From Calothrix sp. PCC 7103 (GTDB lineage: Bacteria; Cyanobacteriota; Cyanobacteriia; Cyanobacteriales; Nostocaceae), in contig NZ_KB217473.1 in NCBI RefSeq assembly GCF_000331305.1, forward strand, positions 24,064-88,063: 64,000 nt of DNA. Direction: 5' to 3'. Shown here one piece after another: positions 8,669 through 17,322 of this stretch (the first letter of the stretch is position 1; the number at the start of each line of letters is the position of its first letter). Made by a program: the position numbers and the translations under genes. The notes under the pieces were generated by a model. That model was not told where the DNA came from. It searched no databases and saw nothing but the letters and a program-made list of their open reading frames with translations.

Positions 8669-9360
8669 ACGTCAATTATTTTCATTATTTGTACTTAAGA
8701 AAGTTTAATAAGTACAACATTTATTGTCAACGGTTGCGTCAAGATTTTCTGATTATTCCAACCATTATCAAATAAACTATGTTGCAATAAAACACAGATA
8801 TTTGAGTTTAGAGAAGATAACAGTCAAGAGGAATAAATCAATGTTGAGAACATAAATACTCACTGCGCGCGCAAGCTCCTGACTCTCATTTTTTCGGCAG
8901 CACAATTTGCTTGGCGCCACGCCAAAGCGACTGATTTTTAGTCAAACATGTTATAATGCCATATATCAGAGTACCAAGTCAAAAAAGTGATACAAAAAAT
9001 TACTTAGACTGACCCAAGTAAGAAAAAAGTTAAGTAATGAAAACTTGGTACTCGTTGAAACCATTATCCAAGGCGGACTTTAGCAGCCTCAACTGTGCAG
9101 CCACAATTGCGCGCAAGAGGCTTATCGGTCATTGGCATCATAGGCAGATTGTCAAGTAACTTTAAACAACTTAACTATTCGCATTCAAAAAGTTTCATTA
9201 AGTAGTATTGACATTGCACCAAAAATATAGATAAGCATTTCAGTTGTATTCTTAATTCACTGCTATTTTCTTTGAGAAAAGTAAAAATACATCCTGACGA
9301 TTTAAGTGAAATTGCGTAATAATCATCTTGACAGCATATAAAAAATTCAAAATCAACCGT
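8669..9360. other. Intergenic region between parA and the EACC1-like gene
   Basis: No gene is supported. The segment holds GGTTGCGTCAAGATTTT (8732-8748), a near copy of the sequence next to array A, and the long inverted repeat described separately at 8969-9053. The rest is AT-rich without clear structure. Confidence 0.5.
8969..9053. repeat. Inverted repeat with 11-bp perfect arms
   Basis: GAGTACCAAGT at 8969-8979 pairs perfectly with ACTTGGTACTC at 9043-9053. Inside are smaller complementary pieces (TTACTT and AAGTAA around 9000-9022). It could be a folded RNA, a regulatory site or the remains of a small mobile element. No coding potential is seen. Confidence 0.55.
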
Positions 9361-9744
9361 ATGATTAACGAATCTACAATAAAACTTAAAATTTCTCTGA
9401 CTGACCCTGAATTAGATGAGGAAGAATTAGATGAACTGACGCGGTATGTGCTGAGGGATATAAAAGACTTGGTGGAAGATGCCAGCATGGCTGAAGATGA
9501 AGAAACTTTAGACGGCGTACACAGAGGCGGGCTTGCAACAACCCTTTTGGGAGTGCTTAACGCAGAGGTTAGTATTGCAAACTTGAAAAAGTTTCTAGGA
9601 TTTTTAGGCGAGAGGCTTGGCAATAAACCAATCAAAATATCTGGTAAAAAACCTGACGGGACAGAATTTAGTCTTGAAGCAAGCAGCCGAGAGGAGCTTC
9701 AACAAGCGGCACAAGAGTTAATAGATTTGATGAAAAAAATATAA
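9361..9744 (+). CDS. EACC1-like effector-associated protein
   Basis: This acidic 127-residue protein has the layout I associate with EACC1 (effector-associated constant component 1) proteins of bacterial conflict systems. It starts with a strand IKLKISL, has a helical DELTRYVLRDIKDLVE region, a Gly/Leu-rich centre (GGLATTLLGVLN), and ends with a KISGKKPDGTEFSLEASS hairpin plus a final helix. I choose ATG 9361 rather than TTG 9328 because the first strand then begins near the N-terminus. The caspase-receptor gene lies 248 bp downstream on the same strand, the expected partner type. Its biochemical role is unknown. Confidence 0.7.
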   Translation: MINESTIKLKISLTDPELDEEELDELTRYVLRDIKDLVEDASMAEDEETLDGVHRGGLATTLLGVLNAEVSIANLKKFLGFLGERLGNKPIKISGKKPDGTEFSLEASSREELQQAAQELIDLMKKI

Positions 9745-9992
9745 AACTAGTGTACCAGTAATCTGACTTTTGGCAGTAATTGGAAAACTTCCTCTGAGTT
9801 TGCCCGAACTTTTCTTTCACAGCCTTTCTCATTAACTAGAGGCTGTTGAGAATCGCTTGCGACAAAAACCATTCACAGGATTTAGGCAGAGCTTGAAAAA
9901 TCAGTTCTAAGAATTGGTATTGCTTAGGCATTACCGCAATTTAGCTGTTATTCAGATGATGAAACAACTCAAGACAACGGCAGGAACTAAAC

Positions 9993-12911
9993 ATGACTAT
10001 AGATAAATTTGCACTATTGATTGGCGTCAGTGAGTACGAGTCTTCAAAATTAAGCGAACTTCCAGCCGTTGAAGAGGACGTAGAGAAAATGGAGAGAGTT
10101 CTACTAAATCCTGAAATGTGTGGATTTAAGCAAGAAAATCTGCAACGCCTGATAAATCCCGACATGGAAACCATGCGAAGAGCTATTAGTTGGCTTTTTA
10201 ATCTGCGTAAAAAAGATGATTTGGTATTACTCTATCTGGCTTGTCACGGGATACATCACAGAGACAGTGGGCGCCTGTACTTCGCAGCCAGCACAACTAG
10301 AGAAGATGACTTGATAGCAACCGGAGTGGAGGCTAGGTATGTACATGATGTCATGGCTGATAGCCGTTCAAGGCGTCAGGTAATTATTCTTGACTGTTGT
10401 TATAGTGGCGCTTTCTCCAACGGTATGTTAGCCAGAAGCCCGGAAGATATTAATGTCAAAGTTGATATTCAACAACACCTTGGCGGAGAAGGAAGGGCAG
10501 TTCTGACTTCTTCAACCTCTTTGCAGCCCACACTTGACGGGGTTTACACTACGTACCTTGTTCAAGGCATAGAAACGGGAGCGGCTGATGAAGATGGCAA
10601 TGGTCGCATTTCCATACGTGAGTTACATAACTACACCAAAAATCAAGTTCAGATATACGCTCCAAGCATGGAGCCAGAAATTTACACCACCAAAGAAGGC
10701 TATGAAATTATATTTTCGCAAGCTCCAATAGGCGACCCAAGGCTGGAATATCGCAAAAAGCTTAATGAGTTAGTACATATTACAAACGGCGAAATCTCAG
10801 ACCGTGTACGCAGAACTTTAGACCAATTTAAAAGAAGACTAGGTTTAACAGACGAGGAGGCTAAGAATATTGAGGATAGTTTTTTTGAGCCTTTTAGACA
10901 ACGCCAAGACAATTTAAACAGCTATGAGGAAGAGTTTAGGCAGGCGGTTCAAAATCAGTATCCCCTGAGTGATTCAGATTGCAAGTTAATTAAAATGTTT
11001 CAACAGTCTTTAGGACTGAGAGATGAAGATGTTCAAGCGATTGAAGAGAGAATAGTCGGGCAGTATACACAAAATTTACAGAATTATGAACAAAATTTCC
11101 GTCAATTGCTCCAAAATGGACACCCGTTACATAAAATTCGCCACGAGCAATTACAACAAGCATCAGCATTAAGAGAAGAGAAATTACATGAAATAGAGCA
11201 TCGAGTACTTGAGGAGCGTCAACAACAACAGCGGCAGTATGAACAGGCTTTGCGCCAAGCAATACAGCGTGGATTTATAATTTTTAATCTATTTAAATCC
11301 AGTCCAAATTTGCGAGACATCGCTCCATCATCAATTTTGAGCGATAATGATATACAAACAATCTATAATCATCTAAAAAGACAATTTTTAAGCAGATATT
11401 TACCTATAGCCATACTACCTGCTCTTGCTTTAGGCATTTTTTTAGGTTTAAATTCTGATAAAATAGATCAGCCACAACCAAACCCAACTCCATCAAACCC
11501 AAAACAACAATCTAATTCAGATGTCGGTAGTAAAATAAGTTTGGGAGAAAAAAGTTTATTTCCAGATGAGTTTTACTTTAACGAAGAAAATGAGAAAAGA
11601 ATAAAAAAAGCAGGCATCGATAAATTCAAATCAACTCAAATCAAAGCAGTTCAAAATAAAAGAGATTATGAACAAGCATCAGAAATTTTTAAAGATTACT
11701 TAGATAAATTCCGCAACGATGCCGAGGCACTAATCTTTAAGAATAACGCAATGGCTCTCGCACAAGGCAATCCACTTAAAATCGCTGTAAGCGTCCCCAT
11801 TAGTGCTAGCTTAAATGTTGCAATGGAAATTTTAAGAGGTGTGGCTCAGGCTCAGGAAGAGTTTAATTCCAATACTTCTGGCAAAAAGTTGTTAGTAATA
11901 ATTGGAGATGACGGTAACGATAAGACAGTGGCAGGAATTACTGCTAAAGAGTTTTTGAAACACGATATTTTAGCAGTAATCGGCAGCAATAATATTAATG
12001 CATCAATGGGGGCAGCAGAAGCTTATCAGTTAGAAAATCAACGTATTGTCATGATTTCCCCTACTGCATTTGGTGAAGGTCTTGGGAATTTTACTAATGC
12101 GAAGCAAATGATAGGGTCGAATTACATCAAGAAAGTTGCAACAGTTTTAGGTAATGAAATAGAAACATTACAAACACCGTCTGGGAAAATCAATCTACTG
12201 ATTTGCAGTCATGAAGGTTCGCAGGATAATAATAAGTTTATTAGCGAATTTGAGAAAATTAACTTTCAACGTATTAAGATTAATAAAAAGTGTAGTCTTA
12301 ATGATGCAAATCTAAATATAAGTAACATTCTTGAGAGTGCTGTCAATAAACCTAATGCTATATTGCTTGCTCCCCATATAAACGAAGAAGAGTTTCAAAA
12401 AGCAATAGAAGTAGCAACGCAGGTAGCACAAGCCAATCAAAATTTACCTCCAAACGAACGCCTTAAATTGTTTGGCTCGCCTACGATGAATGCTGCCTAT
12501 ATTGGTAAACAAGGGGCAGAGGCACATAGAGCTTTTGGCGGAATGAAGGTAGCTGTACCTTGGAATCCATATAATGGAGAAGGGCAAAAATTTCTTAATT
12601 ATGCTAACTGCCGCCTTTGGAAAGGTCATGTAAACTGGCGTACTGCGATGGCATATACTGCTACTAAGGCAATTACCACAATTTTGAAGTCTAATCCAAA
12701 TCCAAGCGAAGATACAATATTGAATGAAATTACAAAACCAGAATTTAATTTTAACGGTGCAACTGGAAATGTTAATTTCTCACAAAATCAAGAATTTCCG
12801 GTAAGTATAGTTGAGTTTGAATACAAACAGGGAAACTCTGGATTTACACCAAGAGAAATATGCAGAGAACAAAATACAACCTTAAAGCGTAGTGAATCTC
12901 CATTTGGTTAG
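9993..12911 (+). CDS. Membrane-anchored caspase with periplasmic-binding-protein sensor
   Basis: This 972-residue protein joins a cytoplasmic protease to an exported ligand-binding domain. Residues about 5-240 form a caspase/Peptidase C14 domain: LLIGVSEYE, catalytic His85 in LACHGIHHRDSG, and catalytic Cys136 in DCCYSG. Residues about 245-445 contain two to three helical repeats with the pattern SLGLRDEDVQAIE and YEQNFRQLLQN. A single membrane helix lies near 469-486, followed by a Pro/Gln/Asn linker. Residues about 595-950 look like a type I periplasmic-binding (LivK-like) domain (KIAVSVPISAS, LAVIGSNNINASMGAAEAY). By inference, ligand binding outside controls protease activity inside. It follows the EACC1-like gene. 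Confidence 0.88.
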   Translation: MTIDKFALLIGVSEYESSKLSELPAVEEDVEKMERVLLNPEMCGFKQENLQRLINPDMETMRRAISWLFNLRKKDDLVLLYLACHGIHHRDSGRLYFAASTTREDDLIATGVEARYVHDVMADSRSRRQVIILDCCYSGAFSNGMLARSPEDINVKVDIQQHLGGEGRAVLTSSTSLQPTLDGVYTTYLVQGIETGAADEDGNGRISIRELHNYTKNQVQIYAPSMEPEIYTTKEGYEIIFSQAPIGDPRLEYRKKLNELVHITNGEISDRVRRTLDQFKRRLGLTDEEAKNIEDSFFEPFRQRQDNLNSYEEEFRQAVQNQYPLSDSDCKLIKMFQQSLGLRDEDVQAIEERIVGQYTQNLQNYEQNFRQLLQNGHPLHKIRHEQLQQASALREEKLHEIEHRVLEERQQQQRQYEQALRQAIQRGFIIFNLFKSSPNLRDIAPSSILSDNDIQTIYNHLKRQFLSRYLPIAILPALALGIFLGLNSDKIDQPQPNPTPSNPKQQSNSDVGSKISLGEKSLFPDEFYFNEENEKRIKKAGIDKFKSTQIKAVQNKRDYEQASEIFKDYLDKFRNDAEALIFKNNAMALAQGNPLKIAVSVPISASLNVAMEILRGVAQAQEEFNSNTSGKKLLVIIGDDGNDKTVAGITAKEFLKHDILAVIGSNNINASMGAAEAYQLENQRIVMISPTAFGEGLGNFTNAKQMIGSNYIKKVATVLGNEIETLQTPSGKINLLICSHEGSQDNNKFISEFEKINFQRIKINKKCSLNDANLNISNILESAVNKPNAILLAPHINEEEFQKAIEVATQVAQANQNLPPNERLKLFGSPTMNAAYIGKQGAEAHRAFGGMKVAVPWNPYNGEGQKFLNYANCRLWKGHVNWRTAMAYTATKAITTILKSNPNPSEDTILNEITKPEFNFNGATGNVNFSQNQEFPVSIVEFEYKQGNSGFTPREICREQNTTLKRSESPFG

Positions 12912-13298
12912 CTTTAGAGAAGTGCAAGTACTACCCTTTAGGAACGCCAAATGCCGCCACATACATAACTACTGCTTTTAGTACAAAAGTTTTGTCAAAA
13001 CTTCTACTTAGGCACGTCGAAAATTTCACATATATTGCAATGTTTGTACCACTCAAATACTCTTGACCTACCTAAAATCTTTGGTTAAAATGCATGAGTG
13101 AGTGAAGTTGGCACGCTTGTTGTTTATCAGGTCTTGACGTGAAACCTAGATAAATAACATGCAGTAAATCGAGTATGAAAGATCGTGTCGTTCATAAAAT
13201 TGATTAGTTGAAAATTATATAGAATTGAACAGCTTGGTACAAATACCAAAAATTCAGGAATGGAGCTTTGGTATTTGTACCACCATGCTTAAAAATTT
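12912..13298. other. Intergenic region with a perfect 15-bp inverted repeat
   Basis: No gene is supported between the caspase gene and the reverse-strand gene ending at 13299. The main feature is the inverted repeat at 13236-13281, described separately. The remainder is AT-rich. Confidence 0.5.
13236..13281. repeat. Perfect 15-bp inverted repeat
   Basis: GGTACAAATACCAAA (13236-13250) and TTTGGTATTTGTACC (13267-13281) are perfectly complementary with a 16-bp spacer. It sits just downstream of the 13299-13658 reverse gene, so it could act as a factor-dependent terminator, but there is no T-run. An operator or small-element relic is equally possible. Confidence 0.65.
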
Positions 13299-13658
13299 TT
13301 AGATAAGAGTATTCAACTCTGCCCAAGACTCATTAACATACGCACAAAGCTGTTCGTAATTTTTGCGCTTGAGGTTGGGCAAGTTGTTAGGACTAACTCC
13401 CTGACTCTTTGCATGTTCTAAAATAATGGCAATAAGCCGATTACAAGATTTTGCTTCGACTTCAGCTAAAGCTTGGCGATGAGCTAACTCCGCCTCTGCT
13501 TGTTCTTGCCGCATCTGACGATTAATGTACAGCGCTTCAACATATTTAGTTAGAAAAGCTGTAGGATCAGGTAAGTTGAGCAAGCTAGACATGAATAGCA
13601 TGGCTTCAGGTTGTAACTGAAGTCCGTTTGGGCTATAATCATGCTTGGGAAATTGCAT
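13299..13658 (-). CDS. Hypothetical protein with Ala/Glu-rich helix
   Basis: This 119-residue protein has a long predicted helix in the middle (MRQEQAEAELAHRQALAEVE) and a C-terminal KRKNYEQLCAYVNESW segment. It resembles short uncharacterised cyanobacterial proteins, but no domain can be named. It is divergent from the HsdS-HsdM pair, from which it is separated by a terminator-like hairpin. No signal peptide or membrane helix is seen. Confidence 0.55.
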   Translation of the reverse strand: MQFPKHDYSPNGLQLQPEAMLFMSSLLNLPDPTAFLTKYVEALYINRQMRQEQAEAELAHRQALAEVEAKSCNRLIAIILEHAKSQGVSPNNLPNLKRKNYEQLCAYVNESWAELNTLI

Positions 13659-13728
13659 ATTTTTTTCCTCAAACGATAAATTAATTAGAAGTAGATAAAT
13701 AAAATTGCAAAATTTTAAAAATTTAGAG

Positions 13729-13762
13729 TACTACCTGGAGTTCCAGTCCAGGTAGTATTTTT
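13729..13762 (+). terminator. Terminator-like hairpin between divergent genes
   Basis: TACTACCTGGA (13729-13739) and TCCAGGTAGTA (13747-13757) form a perfect 11-bp stem with a 7-nt loop, followed by TTTTT. It points along the plus strand yet lies between two divergent start codons, so it terminates no annotated gene. It may be an attenuator in the hsdS leader or end an unannotated antisense transcript. Confidence 0.75.
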
Positions 13763-13875
13763 CATTGTTTTGCAACCCATCTTTCTTTCGTACTGACATC
13801 GTACCAATCTCTTATCTTATTTGTCAATTGAACTCTGTTAATATTGTAGCTGTTGAACTCTAAGAATACTGCAAG

Positions 13876-14457
13876 ATGCTTAATCCAGTTCTGCCCTTAG
13901 AGCAGTTAGCACTTATATTCCAAGGAATCACCCTCAGTCGTTACCAAGACGAGGAGGGTTCGCAAGAACAGGTCGTTAATGCTCGCAACCTTGAGCATCT
14001 ATATATAGAGGATGAGTTGAGTGTTGTTAAACTTAAAGCATCTAATCTTGCTCAGTACCGATTATGCCCTTGTGATGTAGTTGTCACTATTCGAGGGACT
14101 TCTTTAAAAGCATCGGTGGTGACGCAAGAAATTGCAGGAAGCTTACCTGGTCAAAACTTAGCCGTTTTACGTCTATCTACGGATATTGATCCCTTATATT
14201 TAGCTGTGGTGATGCGTTCCAAATGGCTTGAGCAGCAACTTGCTAGGTTGTACAGTCAGTCTAGTGCAACTCAGTTGCTAAGAATCTCTCAATTGCGTGA
14301 CCTGAAGATACCTTTACCTGATTTAGACACGCAAAGAAAACTGGCTCAGTTATTTATGGCAACTGAGCGTTATACCCGAAGTACCCTAGAGGTAGTGGTA
14401 ATGAGGAATAATTTAACCGAATTTGCTCTGTCTCAAATTTTAGAAGGAAGGCAATGA
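13876..14457 (+). CDS. hsdS: Type I restriction-modification specificity subunit, single-TRD (HsdS-like)
   Basis: The 193-residue product has one target-recognition half: DVVVTIRGTSLKASVV in the middle and the conserved LRISQLRDLKIPLPDLDTQRKLAQLF region near residues 139-162, followed by a helical spacer. Classical HsdS has two such halves (about 390-450 aa), so this is a half-size subunit that would need to dimerise. Its stop overlaps the start of the adjacent hsdM by four bases, so the two are translationally coupled. No hsdR is present in this operon. Confidence 0.82.
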   Translation: MLNPVLPLEQLALIFQGITLSRYQDEEGSQEQVVNARNLEHLYIEDELSVVKLKASNLAQYRLCPCDVVVTIRGTSLKASVVTQEIAGSLPGQNLAVLRLSTDIDPLYLAVVMRSKWLEQQLARLYSQSSATQLLRISQLRDLKIPLPDLDTQRKLAQLFMATERYTRSTLEVVVMRNNLTEFALSQILEGRQ

Positions 14458-15929
14458 TTACTTTACAATATTTGGAAGAACGTTTTTGGACTATCACTGA
14501 CATTTTACGTGATGAATTGCTCCTAAATCAGTCTATTGATTATTTGCTTCGACTTCTACTTTTCAAACGCTTATGCGATGTTTTTGAAGAAGAAAAAACT
14601 TCTATCGAGAAGAGGACAGGTAATCATGACCTAATATATTCTGTACAAAGCTCACACCAATTTTTTATCCCTGAATACGCACTCTGGAAAAACTTACATA
14701 CTTATCCAAATATTGGGAAAGCACTCGATATAGTTACTAGAGAGGTTGAAGCTCATAATCCAATACTTCAAGGAATTTTTACTAGCATTGACTTTAATCG
14801 TTTTGATGACAGTGGTAGATTACTAAATCTGGTTGCTGAGTTTTCTCATCTTAATTTACAAAATAGTAACCTTGCTGAACCAGGCTTATTAGGCAGAGCT
14901 TATGATTCGATTATTGAGAAGTTTTCTACTAAAGCTGGAAAAGCGAGCGAAACTTTTTTTATCCCACAAAACGTCACAGAATTATTAGTTCGCTTACTTG
15001 ATATACAACAAGAAATGAGTATTTGTGACCCTACTTGCGGAACAGGTAGTTTCTTAGTAGCGTGTGCAAATTACATCAAAAATGAGATAGGAGGATTAAA
15101 TAATGTGCTTCTCTACGGAGAGGAAAAAAGCAATCATAATTTGGTCATTGCCAAAATAAACCTTTTATTACACGACATCTTTGATTTTGATATTCGGCAG
15201 GGAAATATTATTCGTGACCCTCAACTAGTCAAAGATAACAAGTTAATGCGGTTTGACCGAGTTATAGCCAGTCCACCATTTAACCTCAGTTGGAGTTATG
15301 AAAATGCCGACTTTAATTATTACTCACGGTTCCGCTATGGAATACCACCTAAAAATAATGCCAACTTTATTTTTATTCAGCATATATTAGCTGCGTTAAA
15401 AGAGGATGGGAAAGCTGGAGTTATTGTTCCACTTGGAGTTTTATTCCGTAGTGGGAAAGAAGGTTTAATCCGTAAAAGAATAGTCGAAGATGATTTAATT
15501 GAAGCAGTTATTGGTCTCCCAGCTAATCTATTGATAGGGACAACCCTACCTATCGCTATTTTGATTCTTACTCACAATAAGGTTGAAAAACGTAAAAATA
15601 AAATTTTGTTTATTGATGCTACTAATCAATACCAAAAAATCCGTAATCAAAATTATTTACCTTCAGATGCCATAAACCGCATTATTACTGTTTATCAAAG
15701 TTTTTCTAATAAAGAAGGTTATGCAAGGGTTGTTACTCTTAAAGAGTTGGCTGAAAATGACTATATGCTTAATATTAATCGATACGTTTTACCATCCAAT
15801 TTGGAAGATGAGGAGATTAATATTGACACAAAACTCATTAAGTTGCGTGAATTAGAAACTAAACGTACTCTTGCTGAGAATGATATGAACAAATATTTAC
15901 GTGAACTAGGGGTAAATATTGAAGTCTGA
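14454..15929 (+). CDS. hsdM: Type I DNA methyltransferase subunit (HsdM-like, orphan pair with HsdS)
   Basis: This 491-residue N6-adenine methylase has SAM-binding motif I DPTCGTGSFL at residues 192-201 and catalytic motif IV SPPF at 273-276 (Ser in place of the commoner Asn, an accepted variant). An HsdM N-terminal helical domain precedes them. It is encoded after, not before, its specificity subunit, which is unusual. Without an HsdR in the operon it may act as an orphan methyltransferase, or share the HsdR encoded at 17323. The two HsdM proteins of the window are clearly different in sequence. Confidence 0.88.
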   Translation: MITLQYLEERFWTITDILRDELLLNQSIDYLLRLLLFKRLCDVFEEEKTSIEKRTGNHDLIYSVQSSHQFFIPEYALWKNLHTYPNIGKALDIVTREVEAHNPILQGIFTSIDFNRFDDSGRLLNLVAEFSHLNLQNSNLAEPGLLGRAYDSIIEKFSTKAGKASETFFIPQNVTELLVRLLDIQQEMSICDPTCGTGSFLVACANYIKNEIGGLNNVLLYGEEKSNHNLVIAKINLLLHDIFDFDIRQGNIIRDPQLVKDNKLMRFDRVIASPPFNLSWSYENADFNYYSRFRYGIPPKNNANFIFIQHILAALKEDGKAGVIVPLGVLFRSGKEGLIRKRIVEDDLIEAVIGLPANLLIGTTLPIAILILTHNKVEKRKNKILFIDATNQYQKIRNQNYLPSDAINRIITVYQSFSNKEGYARVVTLKELAENDYMLNINRYVLPSNLEDEEINIDTKLIKLRELETKRTLAENDMNKYLRELGVNIEV

Positions 15930-16161
15930 GTTTAAATTGCAAAATTTTATCATGAAAGTTTAACAATATTACTCAATCGTAAGTATAGTTGCCACAACCG
16001 ATTAATAGGTAAGATTTTTTTCTGCTCAGAAAATATACTTAAATGTGGCTGGTTACATTTAATTTCAAACAAAATAAAGGGTCAAAGCCAAAAAATGCCT
16101 CAACCCGTTCGTTCATGTATTTAATTGTTTAAACACTTACAGAGTGAAGCCAGCCATATTC
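15930..16161. other. Intergenic region after the hsdS-hsdM pair
   Basis: AT-rich DNA without a supportable gene or terminator. Apparent His-rich plus-strand ORFs beginning at 16125 and 16144 are antisense to the acidic minus-strand ORF described next and are not accepted. Confidence 0.4.
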
Positions 16162-16392
16162 TTAACTCCCCTCACTGGCGCCGTCATTATCACTATCGCC
16201 ACCATTCTCACCAGAGCCGTCCCCATCACCACTGTTTTCACGAGCCGAATCATCGGAGTTATTGTAATCCAGCCCATCGCCTTGATAATCTTTATCGGCT
16301 CCGTCCGCTTGAGCGTCCCTTTCAGCTAAGGAACGGTTATCGCTGGTGCTGGAAGTAGATACGTTATCAAGCCAATCCCAATTTAATGTCAT
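16162..16392 (-). CDS. Small highly acidic protein, possible DNA mimic
   Basis: A 76-residue ORF preceded by GAGG eight bases before its ATG. After the N-terminal MTLNWDWLDN it becomes a Ser/Gly/Asp/Glu-rich tail; I count about 20 acidic and 4 basic residues. It lies between two type I methylase loci. The extreme negative charge recalls DNA-mimic antirestriction proteins, but no homology supports this and the low complexity may mean it is disordered or not a gene. The antisense His-rich frame is a shadow. Confidence 0.4.
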   Translation of the reverse strand: MTLNWDWLDNVSTSSTSDNRSLAERDAQADGADKDYQGDGLDYNNSDDSARENSGDGDGSGENGGDSDNDGASEGS

Positions 16393-16780
16393 TGTTTTTA
16401 CCTCATTTACAACAATCTAATGAAGGTTTGACATCTTCTCTCATACCGCCGCCAGAAAGTTTTCGCTCACTACTGGCGCCTGTTTAAGAGAAGATGCGCT
16501 TAAGCTTCGCGTTGCCAGTCCGAACAGGGCACTAATTAAAGCAACCCCTTTAACTGGCAATACAGAAGCATAGCGGTTCCACCCAAGAGAAAGCACCTAG
16601 CCGTTAGGGTAGGTGTAGAGCGCGATACGGCAAAGTTTGAAAGTTAGTTGATTGTCCCTAGAAGCCAAGCTGTGATTAACCTTTGCTAGAGGATAATCAC
16701 TTCTGACTCAGATATGTTAACTTTGCTTGTATCCGATTTGTTTGTGCTGGCTTGCGCCAACAGCTTTAATATAACACTCT
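16393..16780. other. Leader and intergenic region with inverted repeats
   Basis: CATCTTCTCT (16432-16441) and AGAGAAGATG (16487-16496) form a 10-bp stem enclosing a GCCAG/CTGGC pair, upstream of the acidic minus-strand ORF and possibly in its 5' leader. No other gene is supported up to 16780. Confidence 0.5.
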
Positions 16781-16811
16781 TGATGAGCAAAATTAACATA
16801 TTTGCTCATCA
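16781..16811. promoter_or_regulatory. Operator-like palindrome upstream of the RHH gene
   Basis: TGATGAGCAAA (16781-16791) and TTTGCTCATCA (16801-16811) are perfect 11-bp inverted repeats around a 9-bp centre. The ribbon-helix-helix gene begins 126 bp downstream, so autoregulation is a reasonable inference. Confidence 0.6.
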
Positions 16812-16936
16812 CAAAAACTTATGCTGCAAATAAATTGTCATCATTTGCATTAGCAAAGTTCACATACTTGCCTTTGGTCAGAGAAAAAGCACCATGTAAA
16901 TCGGAGGAGAAGTCAATATATATAATTTTTATATAA

Positions 16937-17149
16937 ATGCAGGATAAAAAACGGCGTACCACCAGTATCACCATTGACGGTCGCATACTAGATAAAATTA
17001 AACTGATTGCCGACGGTAGAGGCATTACCGTCAGTCGGTATATTGAAGAGCATTTTTTTAATGAGTTTAAGCGTACTGGGATTATTCCACCCGATATGGA
17101 ACCGTTCAAGGAAACGAGGGGAGGAGATCGAACCAAGCCCAGTGAGTGA
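16937..17149 (+). CDS. Ribbon-helix-helix (CopG/Arc-like) regulator
   Basis: The 70-residue protein has the hallmarks of a ribbon-helix-helix DNA-binding fold: a basic start, the strand TTSITIDGRILDKIKLIAD and the helix SRYIEEHFFNEF. Such proteins bind operators as dimers, often as antitoxins or plasmid regulators. No toxin gene follows. It lies between a palindrome at 16781-16811 and the hsdR promoter region, so it may control the type I system. The longer antisense ORF over the same DNA is rejected. Confidence 0.75.
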   Translation: MQDKKRRTTSITIDGRILDKIKLIADGRGITVSRYIEEHFFNEFKRTGIIPPDMEPFKETRGGDRTKPSE

Positions 17150-17322
17150 AATAAATTGTGTGCATCGAAGTTTAAATTGCCCATTGAGAGCTACGCACCA
17201 ATGAAGATAATCAAGCTTAACCTAATAAAACACGTAACTCAGACCCTAAAAAGTAGCCAGTGGTAATGACTTACAGGAATTTACTGGTTAAGTTATAAAT
17301 GTAACCAGTATAGTAACCAGTC

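Noticed and set aside
9252..9635. Reverse 127-codon ORF across the EACC1-like gene
   Set aside because: Ser/Leu-rich shadow of the plus-strand gene, which has a clear family pattern.
16125..16358. His-rich plus-strand ORFs opposite the acidic ORF
   Set aside because: The composition mirrors the Asp/Gly codons of the minus strand, and no start signal is visible.
16915..16935. TATATATAATTTTTATATA near the RHH gene as a fourth phased array
   Set aside because: Only two AT-rich pieces without the regular 11/12-bp repeat; likely a promoter.
16819..17184. Reverse 121-codon ORF over the RHH gene
   Set aside because: The plus frame gives a clear ribbon-helix-helix protein; the reverse frame has no recognisable pattern.
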